Notes under the pieces: generated by a model
Database searches by the model: none
Told to the model about the DNA's origin: nothing
What the model saw: only the letters and a program-made list of their open reading frames with translations
Made by a program: the position numbers and the translations under genes
In this document: positions 7,731-16,026 of the stretch, piece by piece
How positions within the stretch are numbered: position 1 is the first letter of the stretch
Layout of the letters: every line of letters begins with the position of its first letter
Assembly: GCA_050181465.1 (NCBI GenBank)
Contig: JBFXDD010000007.1
Coordinates: forward strand, 62,001-126,000
Direction of reading: 5' to 3'
DNA: 64,000 nucleotides
Origin: JACRLW01 sp050181465
Lineage (GTDB): Bacteria; Planctomycetota; UBA1135; UBA2386

Positions 7731-8798
7731 ATGCTCGATCGACTTGCAGGCGTTTTTCCCTTCGTGGCCCTCGTCGGCGGTCTCGCCACCGCGCAGAACG
7801 TGCATGTCGTCGACTCCGCCGGTGGCGGTAACTTCTTCGACCTCCCGGCGGCAATTTCAGCGGCCTTGCCGAACGATGTCCTGCTGGTCCGAACCGGACA
7901 GTATTCGCCCTTCGCCTTGACCAAGCCGCTCGCCATCCTCGGTGATCCCGGGGCGGCAATCCTGCAGCAGCAACTCGGCGTGCGGGTCCAAGGAATCGGC
8001 GCCGGGCAGCAGGTCGTGCTGCGCGGGTTGACCTTCAGTTCTCTGCCCAACAGCCTCCTCGTCGAGGGCTGTGACGGGACCGTCGTGGTGGAGAACGCCC
8101 TCGCCGGCGGAGTCCTTCTGGCGGACGTCGCGCAGGTCGCACTCCATGCGGTGTCGATCTCGACGCTCGAGGTGCGTGACAGCAACCTGACGTTCGTCGG
8201 CGGATCGACGGCGGGCTTTCGCTGCGAGCGCTCCCGAGTGACCGTCACCGGAACGACTTGCGGGGGTGGGATCAATCTCCTCACTCCGCTCCCCGGTCTG
8301 GAAGTTCGCAGTGGACGAGTGGTCGTGATGGGTGAAGCGTCGACCCAGATTGCCGCCGGCTTCTCGTACGTCGGCTCGGGCCCGGCGGTACTCGTCCATC
8401 CCGGCGGCGAGTTCGTCGTCGATCCCGCGGTCACGCTGCTGCCGATGCGAAACAGTCCGCCGATCGTTGGGCCGTCACGGACCGTGCCGATGGTCAGCCT
8501 CTTTGCATCGCGAAGCGCAGCGCAAGTCGCGACGCGCACGCACGCGCCGGGAGCGTCGCAAGCGTTCTTGCTCGTCGGATTGGTGCGGCCCGACGTGCTC
8601 GCGTTCCCGCTCCCGTTCCAGGACCTCTGGCTCCAGGCACCTCCGGCCCTTCTCGATTCCGGTCCGCTCGACGCGCAGGGAGTTCGCACCGCCGCGTTCG
8701 TCGCGCCAACCTTGCCGCCGGGGCTCGCCCTCGCCTTTCAGGCGGTGGCGCTCCGCAGCGGAGTCGAAGTCTCGAACGCCGTCATCACCACGTTCTGA
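7731..8798 (+). CDS. Secreted parallel beta-helix-like protein of unknown function
   Basis: A 355-residue protein with a Sec signal peptide (LAGVFPFVALVGGLATAQ, cleavage near residue 22). The mature start resembles pectate-lyase-like helices (VHVVDSAGGGNFFDLPAAIS...PNDVLLVRTGQYSPF). Short hydrophobic strands and turns then recur every 20-25 residues with asparagine or glycine corners (LLVEGCDGTVVVENALAGGV, LEVRDSNLTFVGG). No catalytic residues are recognisable. The C-terminal ~80 residues look like a separate beta-sandwich. It faces a small lipoprotein gene on the opposite strand. Confidence 0.6.
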   Translation: MLDRLAGVFPFVALVGGLATAQNVHVVDSAGGGNFFDLPAAISAALPNDVLLVRTGQYSPFALTKPLAILGDPGAAILQQQLGVRVQGIGAGQQVVLRGLTFSSLPNSLLVEGCDGTVVVENALAGGVLLADVAQVALHAVSISTLEVRDSNLTFVGGSTAGFRCERSRVTVTGTTCGGGINLLTPLPGLEVRSGRVVVMGEASTQIAAGFSYVGSGPAVLVHPGGEFVVDPAVTLLPMRNSPPIVGPSRTVPMVSLFASRSAAQVATRTHAPGASQAFLLVGLVRPDVLAFPLPFQDLWLQAPPALLDSGPLDAQGVRTAAFVAPTLPPGLALAFQAVALRSGVEVSNAVITTF

Positions 8799-8829
8799 TC
8801 GCGCGCGACGACTCCGGCTCCGCCACGCC

Positions 8830-9150
8830 TCAATCCTCGATCGCTTCGCGCGTGGCTTCCAACTCGGCGCGGAACTGGAGCAACATGATGCGCGCCTCTT
8901 CCACCGCGATCTCGGCGTCGATGAGTGCCATCGTGTCGCTGCGGCCCGCTTCGTGCAGCGAACGAACTTCGCCCAATCGCCGCTCGCACAGCTCGACCAC
9001 ACGGCGCGCGGCCTCCACCTTCTCCGACACCAGTGGGACCGCATTCTGCGAGAGGCTCCAGTTGGAGCCGCTGCGGTTGCCGATGGCGGCGACGCACGCG
9101 GGAAGCGACGAGAGCAGAAGGAGGAGCGCGATGCGCGCGAGAGCTGACAT
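8830..9150 (-). CDS. Small putative lipoprotein with helical body
   Basis: A 106-residue protein. The signal peptide ends in a lipobox (LLLLLSSLPAC), so it is probably lipidated at Cys19. The rest is almost entirely helical and charged (KVEAARRVVELCERRLGEVR, then IAVEEARIMLLQFRAELEAT), consistent with a short coiled coil on the periplasmic membrane face. The ATG is at 9148-9150. It does not belong to a family I recognise. A MITE lies upstream, between it and the phosphogluconolactonase gene. Confidence 0.6.
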   Translation of the reverse strand: MSALARIALLLLLSSLPACVAAIGNRSGSNWSLSQNAVPLVSEKVEAARRVVELCERRLGEVRSLHEAGRSDTMALIDAEIAVEEARIMLLQFRAELEATREAIED

Positions 9151-9262
9151 GGCCGGAAGATAGCCGCGGCGAGCGCGTGTCGCCGTGGAATGTGGCCGAG
9201 CGGCAGCGCGCAACACCCGCCCGGGTCCCAGTCTCGCCGCGACCGGGAATTTTTCTCTCGCC

Positions 9263-9443
9263 GAGCTCGGACTCTCCGTGAACGTCGTCGCGAGATCGCC
9301 GCAGGTTGATGTTCGGCAAGGAGCTGCGTCGGTCGACGACCGACGCCTAGCCGTCGCTACGCTGCCAGGGAGGAGCCGACGTAGCGACGCGGCCGGGAGC
9401 GACTTGCGGCGATCGCAGTAGACGTTCACGACCAATCCGGGCT
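9263..9443 (+). mobile_element. MITE copy D
   Basis: The core matches the other copies (GTGAACGTCGTCGCGAGATC ... GGCGATCGCAGTAGACGTTC). The left terminal repeat is decayed (CTCGGACTCTCCGTGAACG) and the right one is better kept (CACGACCAATCCGGGCTGG). It lies between two minus-strand genes, upstream of the small lipoprotein. Confidence 0.75.
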
Positions 9444-9483
9444 GGTCGCGACGGAAACTTCCGCAGCTCGGCCCGGATGAGAC

Positions 9484-10200
9484 TCAGGAGTAAGTAGCGT
9501 CTCGCCCGTCGAGTAGGTCGCCGATCGCCGCAGGGTCGGCGAAGAGAACGGTGCGGGACTGCGGCAAACGTCCGGCGGGAATGGACGGATCGCGGGCGAG
9601 GAGTCGCTGCAGCATCGGCTGTTTGGTCGCACCGGTGACGAGCCATGCGCGCTCGCGGGCACGCGCGAGGATCGGATAGGTGAGGGTGAGTCGACGCGTG
9701 CCCTTGTAGTCGTGCGCGGTCCAGGCCACGTCTCGATCGGCGACCTCGAGGACGGGGTCGCCCGGCACCAGGGACGCGGTGTGACCGTCGTCGCCGAGCC
9801 CGAGGAATACGAGATCGAGTTGCGGCACGCTGCCACAGTTCGCCGCGAGCGCGGCGGTGTACTCCGCGACGGCGCGCGACGGCTCGTGATTCACCGGCAT
9901 GGGGAACAGCTTCGGTCCAGGCAGATCGAGGCGATCGATCCAGTGACGGCGGATTCGCGTCAGATTCCGTTCGGGGTCGCCGTCGGGCAAAGCTCGTTCG
10001 TCGACCTGGAACACATGCCAACGCGACCAATCGGCGTGACCGGGCTCGAGTCGCTCCAGCATGCGCCAGGGAGTCGTGCCGCCGCTGAGTGCCACGTGAA
10101 AGGCGCCGCGGTCACGGATGGCCAGTTCAGCTCGGGCCAGGAGGTAGAGGGACGCCAGCGTGGCGACGGCCTCTGAATCGATGCCGATCGAGTGCTGCAT
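9484..10200 (-). CDS. pgl: 6-phosphogluconolactonase
   Basis: A 238-residue cytoplasmic enzyme of the oxidative pentose-phosphate pathway that hydrolyses 6-phosphoglucono-lactone. Diagnostic motifs of the DevB/SOL family are present: FHVALSGGTTPWRML near the N-terminus, WHVFQVDERALPDGDPERNL, and LDLVFLGLGDDGHTASLVPG in the middle. The family length (230-250) fits. The ATG at 10198-10200 is preferred to a GTG two codons upstream. No glucose-6-phosphate dehydrogenase gene is adjacent. Confidence 0.95.
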   Translation of the reverse strand: MQHSIGIDSEAVATLASLYLLARAELAIRDRGAFHVALSGGTTPWRMLERLEPGHADWSRWHVFQVDERALPDGDPERNLTRIRRHWIDRLDLPGPKLFPMPVNHEPSRAVAEYTAALAANCGSVPQLDLVFLGLGDDGHTASLVPGDPVLEVADRDVAWTAHDYKGTRRLTLTYPILARARERAWLVTGATKQPMLQRLLARDPSIPAGRLPQSRTVLFADPAAIGDLLDGRDATYS

Positions 10201-10224
10201 TCTCACCAGTGTAGGATGTGCCCT

Positions 10225-11370
10225 GTGAAGTTCCCCTTGAGCAAGCTCCCGACGATCCCTGGTCTCGCGGTCGCCGTGCTGCTTGCACAGGCGTTTCTCG
10301 GGGTCGGTTCACTCGCTCGGGCACAGGTCAATGGCGCACCGAAGTCGATCGGTCCGAGGTCCTTGTTCCCGTCGGACTACAACCTCGAGATTCGCGTCGA
10401 TGTGGCACGGCTCGAGGAACTCGGCTTGCTCGCGGAAGTGCAGCGATCGCCGGCGGTGATGTTGCTTGCTGAGTTCCGGCGGAGCTTCGGCTTCCCGATC
10501 GATGAGCTGATTCGGATCACCTACGCCGCAGCGCAGCGCGATTCGGGTCCCAACGGAGAATGGATTTCGCCGCAGTCACTCTGGGTGTTCGAAGGTAGCG
10601 AGCGAGTGGCGATCCAAGCCGATCGTCGGGTCCTCCCCGAGAAGGAGCCACAGGACGTCGGCAACGTCGCCTGCGTCTTCGCAAACACCGGGATTCTGCT
10701 CTCCCCGCGCGCCGGTCTGCTGTTCTACGTCGATCAGGGAATCCTCCCGGTCGACTGGGTCCGACCGATCCTCTCGGGGAAGACTCGCGGTGGAGTGGCG
10801 ATGCCTCAGTTGACCGAACTGACGACCGCTCGCGGCGTGGTCGCGAGCGTGGCTTCCATTCTGACGAGGCGGATCCGGAGCGGTGATGAGTTCCTGCCGG
10901 GCCTTCCCGATGCAGCGTTGAGCGACTCCGATCCGATCCAAGGGGTTCGCGTGATGCTGTTCGAGACCGAAGGCGAACGTCTCTCCTTGGAGCTGCGGCT
11001 TCGCTTCGCCAAGGGCACCGACGGCTCGCAGCGCATGCTGCGCGAACTCATTCGATATCGCGAAGGTCTCTCGGGTGAACCGTTCCTGAAGCCGGTCATG
11101 GACCTGATCGGCGCGATCCGATTCGACGAGGCAGGCGCGGATGCGGTCGTGACGTTGGATCTCGGTGCCGGACGGATCGCCGAGCGAAACGTGTCGCGAC
11201 TGGTCATGCTCGTCGCTCAGGCGGGAGTGCTGGAGTTCGGCCGTTCTACAGAGGCGTTGGAGATCGAGGAAGTCGCCGAGGAGATCGAGGAGGCGCCGCT
11301 CGAAGAGCCGCCGCCCGCAAAGGAAGTTCCACCGCCTTCGATCGATCGAAAGAGGCGTCAGGACGGCTGA
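10225..11370 (+). CDS. Secreted protein of unknown function, paralogue 1 of a tandem pair
   Basis: A 381-residue protein starting at a GTG (VKFPLSKLP) 8 bp after AGGA, followed by a signal peptide ending near SLARAQ. The mature part begins KSIGPRSLFPSDYNLEIRVD and continues with VARLEELGLLAEVQRSP, ending in a glutamate/proline-rich tail (EEIEEAPLEEPPP). The next gene has the same architecture at about 40% identity by eye. No enzyme motif is visible. The tail and the lack of anchors suggest a periplasmic or surface protein. An in-frame ATG at 10216 is an alternative start. Confidence 0.65.
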   Translation: MKFPLSKLPTIPGLAVAVLLAQAFLGVGSLARAQVNGAPKSIGPRSLFPSDYNLEIRVDVARLEELGLLAEVQRSPAVMLLAEFRRSFGFPIDELIRITYAAAQRDSGPNGEWISPQSLWVFEGSERVAIQADRRVLPEKEPQDVGNVACVFANTGILLSPRAGLLFYVDQGILPVDWVRPILSGKTRGGVAMPQLTELTTARGVVASVASILTRRIRSGDEFLPGLPDAALSDSDPIQGVRVMLFETEGERLSLELRLRFAKGTDGSQRMLRELIRYREGLSGEPFLKPVMDLIGAIRFDEAGADAVVTLDLGAGRIAERNVSRLVMLVAQAGVLEFGRSTEALEIEEVAEEIEEAPLEEPPPAKEVPPPSIDRKRRQDG

Positions 11371-11418
11371 GTGTGGGTGACCGCGCGAACTTCCGTACCA
11401 CACCCCAGGATTCCGCTC

Positions 11419-12546
11419 GTGAACTCTCGAATGCTCAATAACCTTGCACTGGCGTCTCTCGCCTTCGCTTGTCTGCTTGGATCGAACGGCTTCGCTCAGG
11501 ACCGTCCGGCTCCCGCCACGAAGACGATCGGCCCGCGGTCGCTCTACCCCGCGGAGTACGACTTCGAGATCCGTGTCGATGTCGCCCGCTTGGACGAACT
11601 GGGTCTCCTCGCAGAGGTGCAGCGATCCGTAGCGTCCGCCGTCCTGGCGGAGTTTCGGAGCACCTTCGGCTTCCCGATGGATGAGCTGACGGCGCTCACG
11701 TACGTGAGGCGGCGCTTCCTCGATCGACCGGAGGAGGATTGGCAGGGCGGGGTCTCGCCGCATGCCCTGTGGGTGTTCGAGGGCAGCGATCGAGTTGGCC
11801 TGGTCGAGGATCGCGGGACCTTGGCGGGGGTATCCGCCAGCGTGATCGCCGGCACGACGTGCGTGTTCGATCAGGGTGAGGGCTTCATTGCGCCGCGCCC
11901 GGGTCTCCTGTTCTACGTCGAGTCGGGTGCCGACTCCGAGACCTGGCTGCCACCGATCCTTCGCGGGGAACAGCGCGGCGGTGTCGCGGTGGCGACTCTG
12001 ACCGAGTTGACCACCATCCGCAACGCACTCGCAGTCGTCGTGGCGATCGCGCCGACAGGGCCGCAGTCAGGCTACATCCTGTTGCCGGGTCTCCCGGACG
12101 ACGCTCTGACACCGGAAGACCCCGTGCTCGCGAGTCGCATCGCGCTGTTGGAGCCGGAGGACGAAAGCATCTCGATCGAGGTTCGCTTGCGCTTCGCTCG
12201 CGGCACTGTGGGGCCTGATCGTTTGGCGCGGGCCCTCACGAAGTATCGCGATGAAGTCGTGAAGGCAGTCGAGTTGCGCACCGTCGCGAACCTGCTCCGT
12301 GAGATCCGCATCACCGCGAGCGGAGCGGATGTCGTCGCCTCGCTCGACCTCGGTTCCGGCAGAGCGGCCACAGCGAACCTCACCCGCCTAGTCTTGTCGG
12401 CAGTGAAGGCCCTGGTGATGGGGCGTGCGATGCCGCCGCCGGAGGTCGAGATCGTCGAGGTCGAGGTCGAGGTCCCGGAGCAGAAGAAGCACGAGCACCA
12501 CGAACCGACCCCGCAACCGTTGCCGAAGAAGCGCGACGGCGACTGA
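11419..12546 (+). CDS. Secreted protein of unknown function, paralogue 2 of a tandem pair
   Basis: A 375-residue protein with a signal peptide (LALASLAFACLLGSNGFAQ). It is collinear with the preceding gene: KTIGPRSLYPAEYDFEIRVD, VARLDELGLLAEVQRSV, ALWVFEGSDRVGLVEDRGTL, GLLFYVESG and LTELTTIRNALAVV all have counterparts there. It ends in an acidic then His/Lys/Pro-rich tail (EVEVEVPEQKKHEHHEPTP). The GTG start at 11419 follows an AGGA; an ATG at 11431 is possible. The pair looks like a recent local duplication under divergence. Confidence 0.65.
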   Translation: MNSRMLNNLALASLAFACLLGSNGFAQDRPAPATKTIGPRSLYPAEYDFEIRVDVARLDELGLLAEVQRSVASAVLAEFRSTFGFPMDELTALTYVRRRFLDRPEEDWQGGVSPHALWVFEGSDRVGLVEDRGTLAGVSASVIAGTTCVFDQGEGFIAPRPGLLFYVESGADSETWLPPILRGEQRGGVAVATLTELTTIRNALAVVVAIAPTGPQSGYILLPGLPDDALTPEDPVLASRIALLEPEDESISIEVRLRFARGTVGPDRLARALTKYRDEVVKAVELRTVANLLREIRITASGADVVASLDLGSGRAATANLTRLVLSAVKALVMGRAMPPPEVEIVEVEVEVPEQKKHEHHEPTPQPLPKKRDGD

Positions 12547-12568
12547 GCGCGACCGCGGTCGTGGGCCG

Positions 12569-13219
12569 TCAGCCGTCTCTGAGCCGCAATCGATGCCGCA
12601 GTGCGTCGGCGGTCATGCGGAGCGCATTCGAGAAGTCACCGACGCCGGGGACGATGACGTCGGCGAAGGCGCGGCTCGGTTCCACGTGCAGTTCGTGCAT
12701 CGGGCGAACGCTGGATCGGTACTGGAGATCCACACTCTCCGCGGTGCGCCCGCGATCACGAATGTCGCGCACCATCCGTCGCGCGACCCGGATGTCCGGC
12801 GGTGCGTCGACGTAGATCTTCAGATCGAACTGTTCGCGAAGCACTTCGATCGACAGGACCAGGATGCCTTCGACGATGACCACCGGCGTCGGTGCGACAC
12901 GGTCGCTGCCGATTCGCGAATGAGTGGCGAACGAGTAGCTGGGGATCGCGATCGGTTCGTTTCGGCGAAGACATCGCAGATGTTCGACCAACAGCTCGGT
13001 CTCCAGACTCGCCGGGTCGTCGAAGTTCACGCTCGCGCGTTGTTCGGGCGGCAGATGCGATAGGTCGCGGTAGTAGCTGTCGTGGCTGAGTACCTGCGCG
13101 ATTCCGGCCGGCAGTCGCCGCTGCAACTGCTCGGCGAAGGTGGTCTTGCCCGACCCGGTGCCGCCGCCGACCCCGACGATCAGGATGGTGCCGCGGAGGT
13201 CAGCTCCGTCGGCGTTCAT
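12569..13219 (-). CDS. udk: Uridine kinase
   Basis: A 216-residue pyrimidine-salvage kinase that phosphorylates uridine or cytidine with ATP or GTP. The P-loop is VGVGGGTGSGKTT at residues 15-27, followed by SHDSYYRDLSHLP (the conserved DSFY-type segment), NFDDPASLETELL and the lid IVEGILVL...IYVDAPPDIRVARRMVRDI. Length and order match bacterial Udk. Its start codon shares ATGA with the stop of the upstream Dabb-domain lipoprotein gene, so the two are co-translated. Confidence 0.93.
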   Translation of the reverse strand: MNADGADLRGTILIVGVGGGTGSGKTTFAEQLQRRLPAGIAQVLSHDSYYRDLSHLPPEQRASVNFDDPASLETELLVEHLRCLRRNEPIAIPSYSFATHSRIGSDRVAPTPVVIVEGILVLSIEVLREQFDLKIYVDAPPDIRVARRMVRDIRDRGRTAESVDLQYRSSVRPMHELHVEPSRAFADVIVPGVGDFSNALRMTADALRHRLRLRDG

Positions 13220-13623
13220 CGCGTCTCGTCTGCGACCAGGGTGTCGTACACCATCACGCGCTCGACATGCGGCAGGAAGCGCGCCCGCAGATCGTCGTGG
13301 ATCGGGTGATCCTGCCAGACCTTTTCGTCTTGCGCCGAGGTGAACACCAGCGTGGTGCCGACATCGAAGCTGTCATCGACGACTTCGCGGTCGCTCGGAA
13401 GCGGGGTTCCCACGTTGATCGATTCGATCCCGGGCGCCTTGGGCACCTGGGTGCGGTAGAAGTCGATCATCTCGTGCTTCAGCGACGAGGGAGCATCGGC
13501 CCTCAGCCAGAAGAACACGGTGTGTGCGACGCGACCGGGCGCGTCGACCCGCGGAAGGGCATTGCAGGCGGTGAGGGAGAGCGCGGCGAGGACGCCGAAC
13601 ACGGGTAGCAGGAACGGGAGCAT
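13216..13623 (-). CDS. Dabb-domain (stress-responsive A/B barrel) lipoprotein
   Basis: A 135-residue protein. The signal peptide ends in a lipobox (LAALSLTAC), so it is a predicted lipoprotein. The mature part fits the Dabb fold: VAHTVFFWLRADAP at the start, then helix and strand alternation, VDDSFDVGTTLVFTSAQDEK, and YQDHP-like WQDHPIHDDLRARFLPHVER, which is characteristic of the family. It is the first gene of a two-gene unit with udk (ATGA overlap). The start chosen is the ATG at 13621-13623; longer upstream ORF starts lack a signal peptide. Confidence 0.75.
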   Translation of the reverse strand: MLPFLLPVFGVLAALSLTACNALPRVDAPGRVAHTVFFWLRADAPSSLKHEMIDFYRTQVPKAPGIESINVGTPLPSDREVVDDSFDVGTTLVFTSAQDEKVWQDHPIHDDLRARFLPHVERVMVYDTLVADETR

Positions 13624-13858
13624 GACCGAATGCTGCCCGGTGGCGGACCTTCGATCCACGTTGTGTTGCATTCACCGACAGCGGGCTCGGTTGGCGGGGG
13701 CGTCGTCCTGGTGTCCCAGTTCGGGAGTCGGCGGAACCCGCCTTACCGCCGCCTCTGCACCCGCACCGTCCGGTTCCGACTCCAGTCGCGACCTTGGACA
13801 GCCGATGCAAGAGTCGACAGTGGTCGCGAGCGGCGACCCTGCTCGCACGGAGGAAGCA

Positions 13859-14320
13859 GTGAAGCGATCGATACTCGGACATGTGGCACTCGCCGGTCTC
13901 GTCGGCCTGGCGAGTTGTGGAAGCGGTGGTGGCTCCGTCGGCGATCCCGCGGCACCCTTCCAGTTCCGGACCGCGGAGGACATCACGATTGGGGTGGTCG
14001 TCCAGAAGAATGGTGCCCCGGTGAGCGGTGCGACCGTGAGTCTGGTCGCGACTCGCACAGCTTCCACCGCCGTTACGGATACGGAGTCGGGCGCGCAGTG
14101 GTTCAGCGGCGGCACGGACGACTCGGGGCGCTGCGATGCCTCCGTCGCCATCCCGGCATCGATCGAGACGGTCGACGTGGTGGTCGAGCACCAAGGCTCG
14201 CGCGGCAGCTACACGGATGAAGGGCTGCGCACGCTGTGGGGGCCCTTCGCGCCGGCCGCGCGCGTCACCGTGGGCGTCTCGGCGCTCGGCAACCTCGTGA
14301 TTCAACTGGAGGATGCGTGA
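13859..14320 (+). CDS. Putative lipoprotein with Ig-like/carboxypeptidase-regulatory fold
   Basis: A 153-residue protein starting at GTG 13859, preceded by AGGAAG at 13851-13856. The signal peptide ends at VGLASC (lipobox), followed by a GSGGGS linker. The body is a single beta-sandwich of the type used in surface adhesion modules (ITIGVVVQKNGAPVSGATVS, TDDSGRCDASVAIP). Its stop overlaps the start of the LruC-type gene (TGATG), so the two are probably made together. It may be an anchor or accessory for that secreted protein. Confidence 0.65.
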   Translation: MKRSILGHVALAGLVGLASCGSGGGSVGDPAAPFQFRTAEDITIGVVVQKNGAPVSGATVSLVATRTASTAVTDTESGAQWFSGGTDDSGRCDASVAIPASIETVDVVVEHQGSRGSYTDEGLRTLWGPFAPAARVTVGVSALGNLVIQLEDA

Positions 14321-16005
14321 TGAACTCGACCACCTTGCTGGCAGTTGCTGCCGGGCTCGTCGCTCCGCTTGCAGCGCAGACCTCGCAGCTCACCGTGCCG
14401 TCGTCGATCACGGCCACGGTCGGTCGCATTCTGCCCGAGCGATCCAATGCCGGTGCCGCCTACTTGGGTGCCGACTATTCACCGAACCTGGTCGTGACCG
14501 ATCCGTGTCAGATTCAGGTCGTCTTCTTCTGGGAGTCGGCCGGCTACCGCAACTCGCTCGGGTGGTTCCGCTACTCGGAGAGCGAGTCCGAGGTCACGAT
14601 CCACGAGTCGGGCATGCTGTTCCCGGACGTCAACCAACCGGGCACACTCAGTCCGGGTGCAGCCATCTACATCGGCGACGGGCAGTCGGCGCGCACCTTC
14701 CAAGCTGGCGACCGAATCGGCTTCTTCATCGTCGCCGACGGCTGGAACACGTCGAGTGCGGTGCGCAACTTCACTCCGGGTACGGCGATCCCGACGACCA
14801 GTCCGGCATCGAATCGCACGATCGGTCGCGGCTGCTACACCACGCTGCCTCGGCTGAATCCCGAGAACATCGTCGGCGACGGCTCCCGCGCGCAGCACGT
14901 TGCCATGGTGCGGATTCCCGGCGTTCCCGGCTTCCTCGACGGGCAGGAGCTCATCGTCTGCGGCTTCGAAGACCTCAATCGCACTGCGAACAGCGACGAC
15001 GACTTCAATGACGCCGTCTTCCTGTTCCGGGTGACGCCGCCCGATGCGATCGTGCAAACCCAGATCGCCGCATTCGATCCGACCGATCACGACGGTGACG
15101 GCAAGTCGGGCTTCGACGATGCGTTCCCGACGGACCCTGACCGCACGCACATCACGCGCATCCCGAGCAGCGGTTGGTCGGTGATCGCGTTCGAGGATCT
15201 GTATCCGGGAATCGGTGATGCCGACTACAACGACGCCGTGGTCGCGATCGCCTACACGTTGGTGAGCAATCGCCAGAACCACGTGAAGGACGTGATTGCG
15301 GACTTCCACCTACTGGCGCGCGGTGCATCGTTCGACGCGCAGTTCGGTTTGAACTTCCACAAGCTGCCGCCGTCGGTCGGTGGCACGGTGCGGATGCAGC
15401 GCTTCGACAGCGGGGCGTCGGTGCCCACCGAGATCGCCACGCAGCCGCTCGTCGCCATCTCCGATCAGGGCGCGCGAATCGGCGGCGTCTTCCCGTCGAC
15501 GACCGCCGCGATGCCGCGTGCGGTGCCGGACAAGCCGTTTGCGAACACCTGGCCGGGTCACCCGTCGGTGCCCGCGGCATCGGCGCGCGTCTGGGTGGAG
15601 TTCACCGCGCCTGTCGCGACCGCCCTGCTCGGCACTGCACCTTACGACCCGTTCCTGATCGTCACCGCCGACACCGGTCAGGTCGCGGACATCCACTTGC
15701 CTGGATTGAACGGCTTCTTGGATCGCGCCGAGAACTTGCCCTCCGAGCGCGGCAACAACGCCTTCCTCGACGATCAGGGCAAGCCATGGGCGGTCGTCGT
15801 GCCGACCAACTGGCGCTTTCCGATGGAGGGCGTGCCGATCACGGTCGCGTATCCCGACTTCGCCGAGTGGGGCAACTCGCGCGGTCGCAATCAACGCGAC
15901 TGGTTCGTTCGCCCGACGTCGGATGAGAGCAAGCTCTCGAGTCCCATCGAGGAGCTGATCCCGCAGCGCACTTGGACGCTGCGTGGACCCAGCGACCGCT
16001 TCTGA
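14320..16005 (+). CDS. Secreted LruC-domain protein (DUF4114/DUF4842-like)
   Basis: A 561-residue protein with a signal peptide (TLLAVAAGLVAPLAAQ). A DUF4114-like segment ends in VCGFEDLNRTANSDDDFNDA. A calcium-binding-like linker (FDPTDHDGDGKSGFDDAFPT) leads into the LruC segment FEDLYPGIGDADYNDAVVAI and ARGASFDAQFGLNFHKLP. LruC proteins are secreted, often surface-attached, and their function is not established. It is coupled to the upstream lipoprotein gene. A strong hairpin overlaps the stop, facing the converging FG-GAP gene. Confidence 0.82.
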   Translation: MNSTTLLAVAAGLVAPLAAQTSQLTVPSSITATVGRILPERSNAGAAYLGADYSPNLVVTDPCQIQVVFFWESAGYRNSLGWFRYSESESEVTIHESGMLFPDVNQPGTLSPGAAIYIGDGQSARTFQAGDRIGFFIVADGWNTSSAVRNFTPGTAIPTTSPASNRTIGRGCYTTLPRLNPENIVGDGSRAQHVAMVRIPGVPGFLDGQELIVCGFEDLNRTANSDDDFNDAVFLFRVTPPDAIVQTQIAAFDPTDHDGDGKSGFDDAFPTDPDRTHITRIPSSGWSVIAFEDLYPGIGDADYNDAVVAIAYTLVSNRQNHVKDVIADFHLLARGASFDAQFGLNFHKLPPSVGGTVRMQRFDSGASVPTEIATQPLVAISDQGARIGGVFPSTTAAMPRAVPDKPFANTWPGHPSVPAASARVWVEFTAPVATALLGTAPYDPFLIVTADTGQVADIHLPGLNGFLDRAENLPSERGNNAFLDDQGKPWAVVVPTNWRFPMEGVPITVAYPDFAEWGNSRGRNQRDWFVRPTSDESKLSSPIEELIPQRTWTLRGPSDRF

Positions 16006-16014
16006 GGCGGTCGC
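15992..16014. terminator. Bidirectional hairpin between converging genes
   Basis: GCGACCGC (15992-15999) pairs perfectly with GCGGTCGC (16007-16014) across a 7-base loop that contains the TGA of the LruC gene. The converging FG-GAP gene ends at 16027. The placement suits a shared terminator. There is no T-tract. Confidence 0.5.
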
Positions 16015-16026
16015 CCGCGGTTCGGT

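Noticed and set aside
13520..13858. Longer upstream start for the small lipoprotein gene
   Set aside because: The GTG at 13859 has a good AGGAAG ribosome site and begins a clean lipoprotein signal; the upstream extension overlaps the Dabb gene on the other strand.
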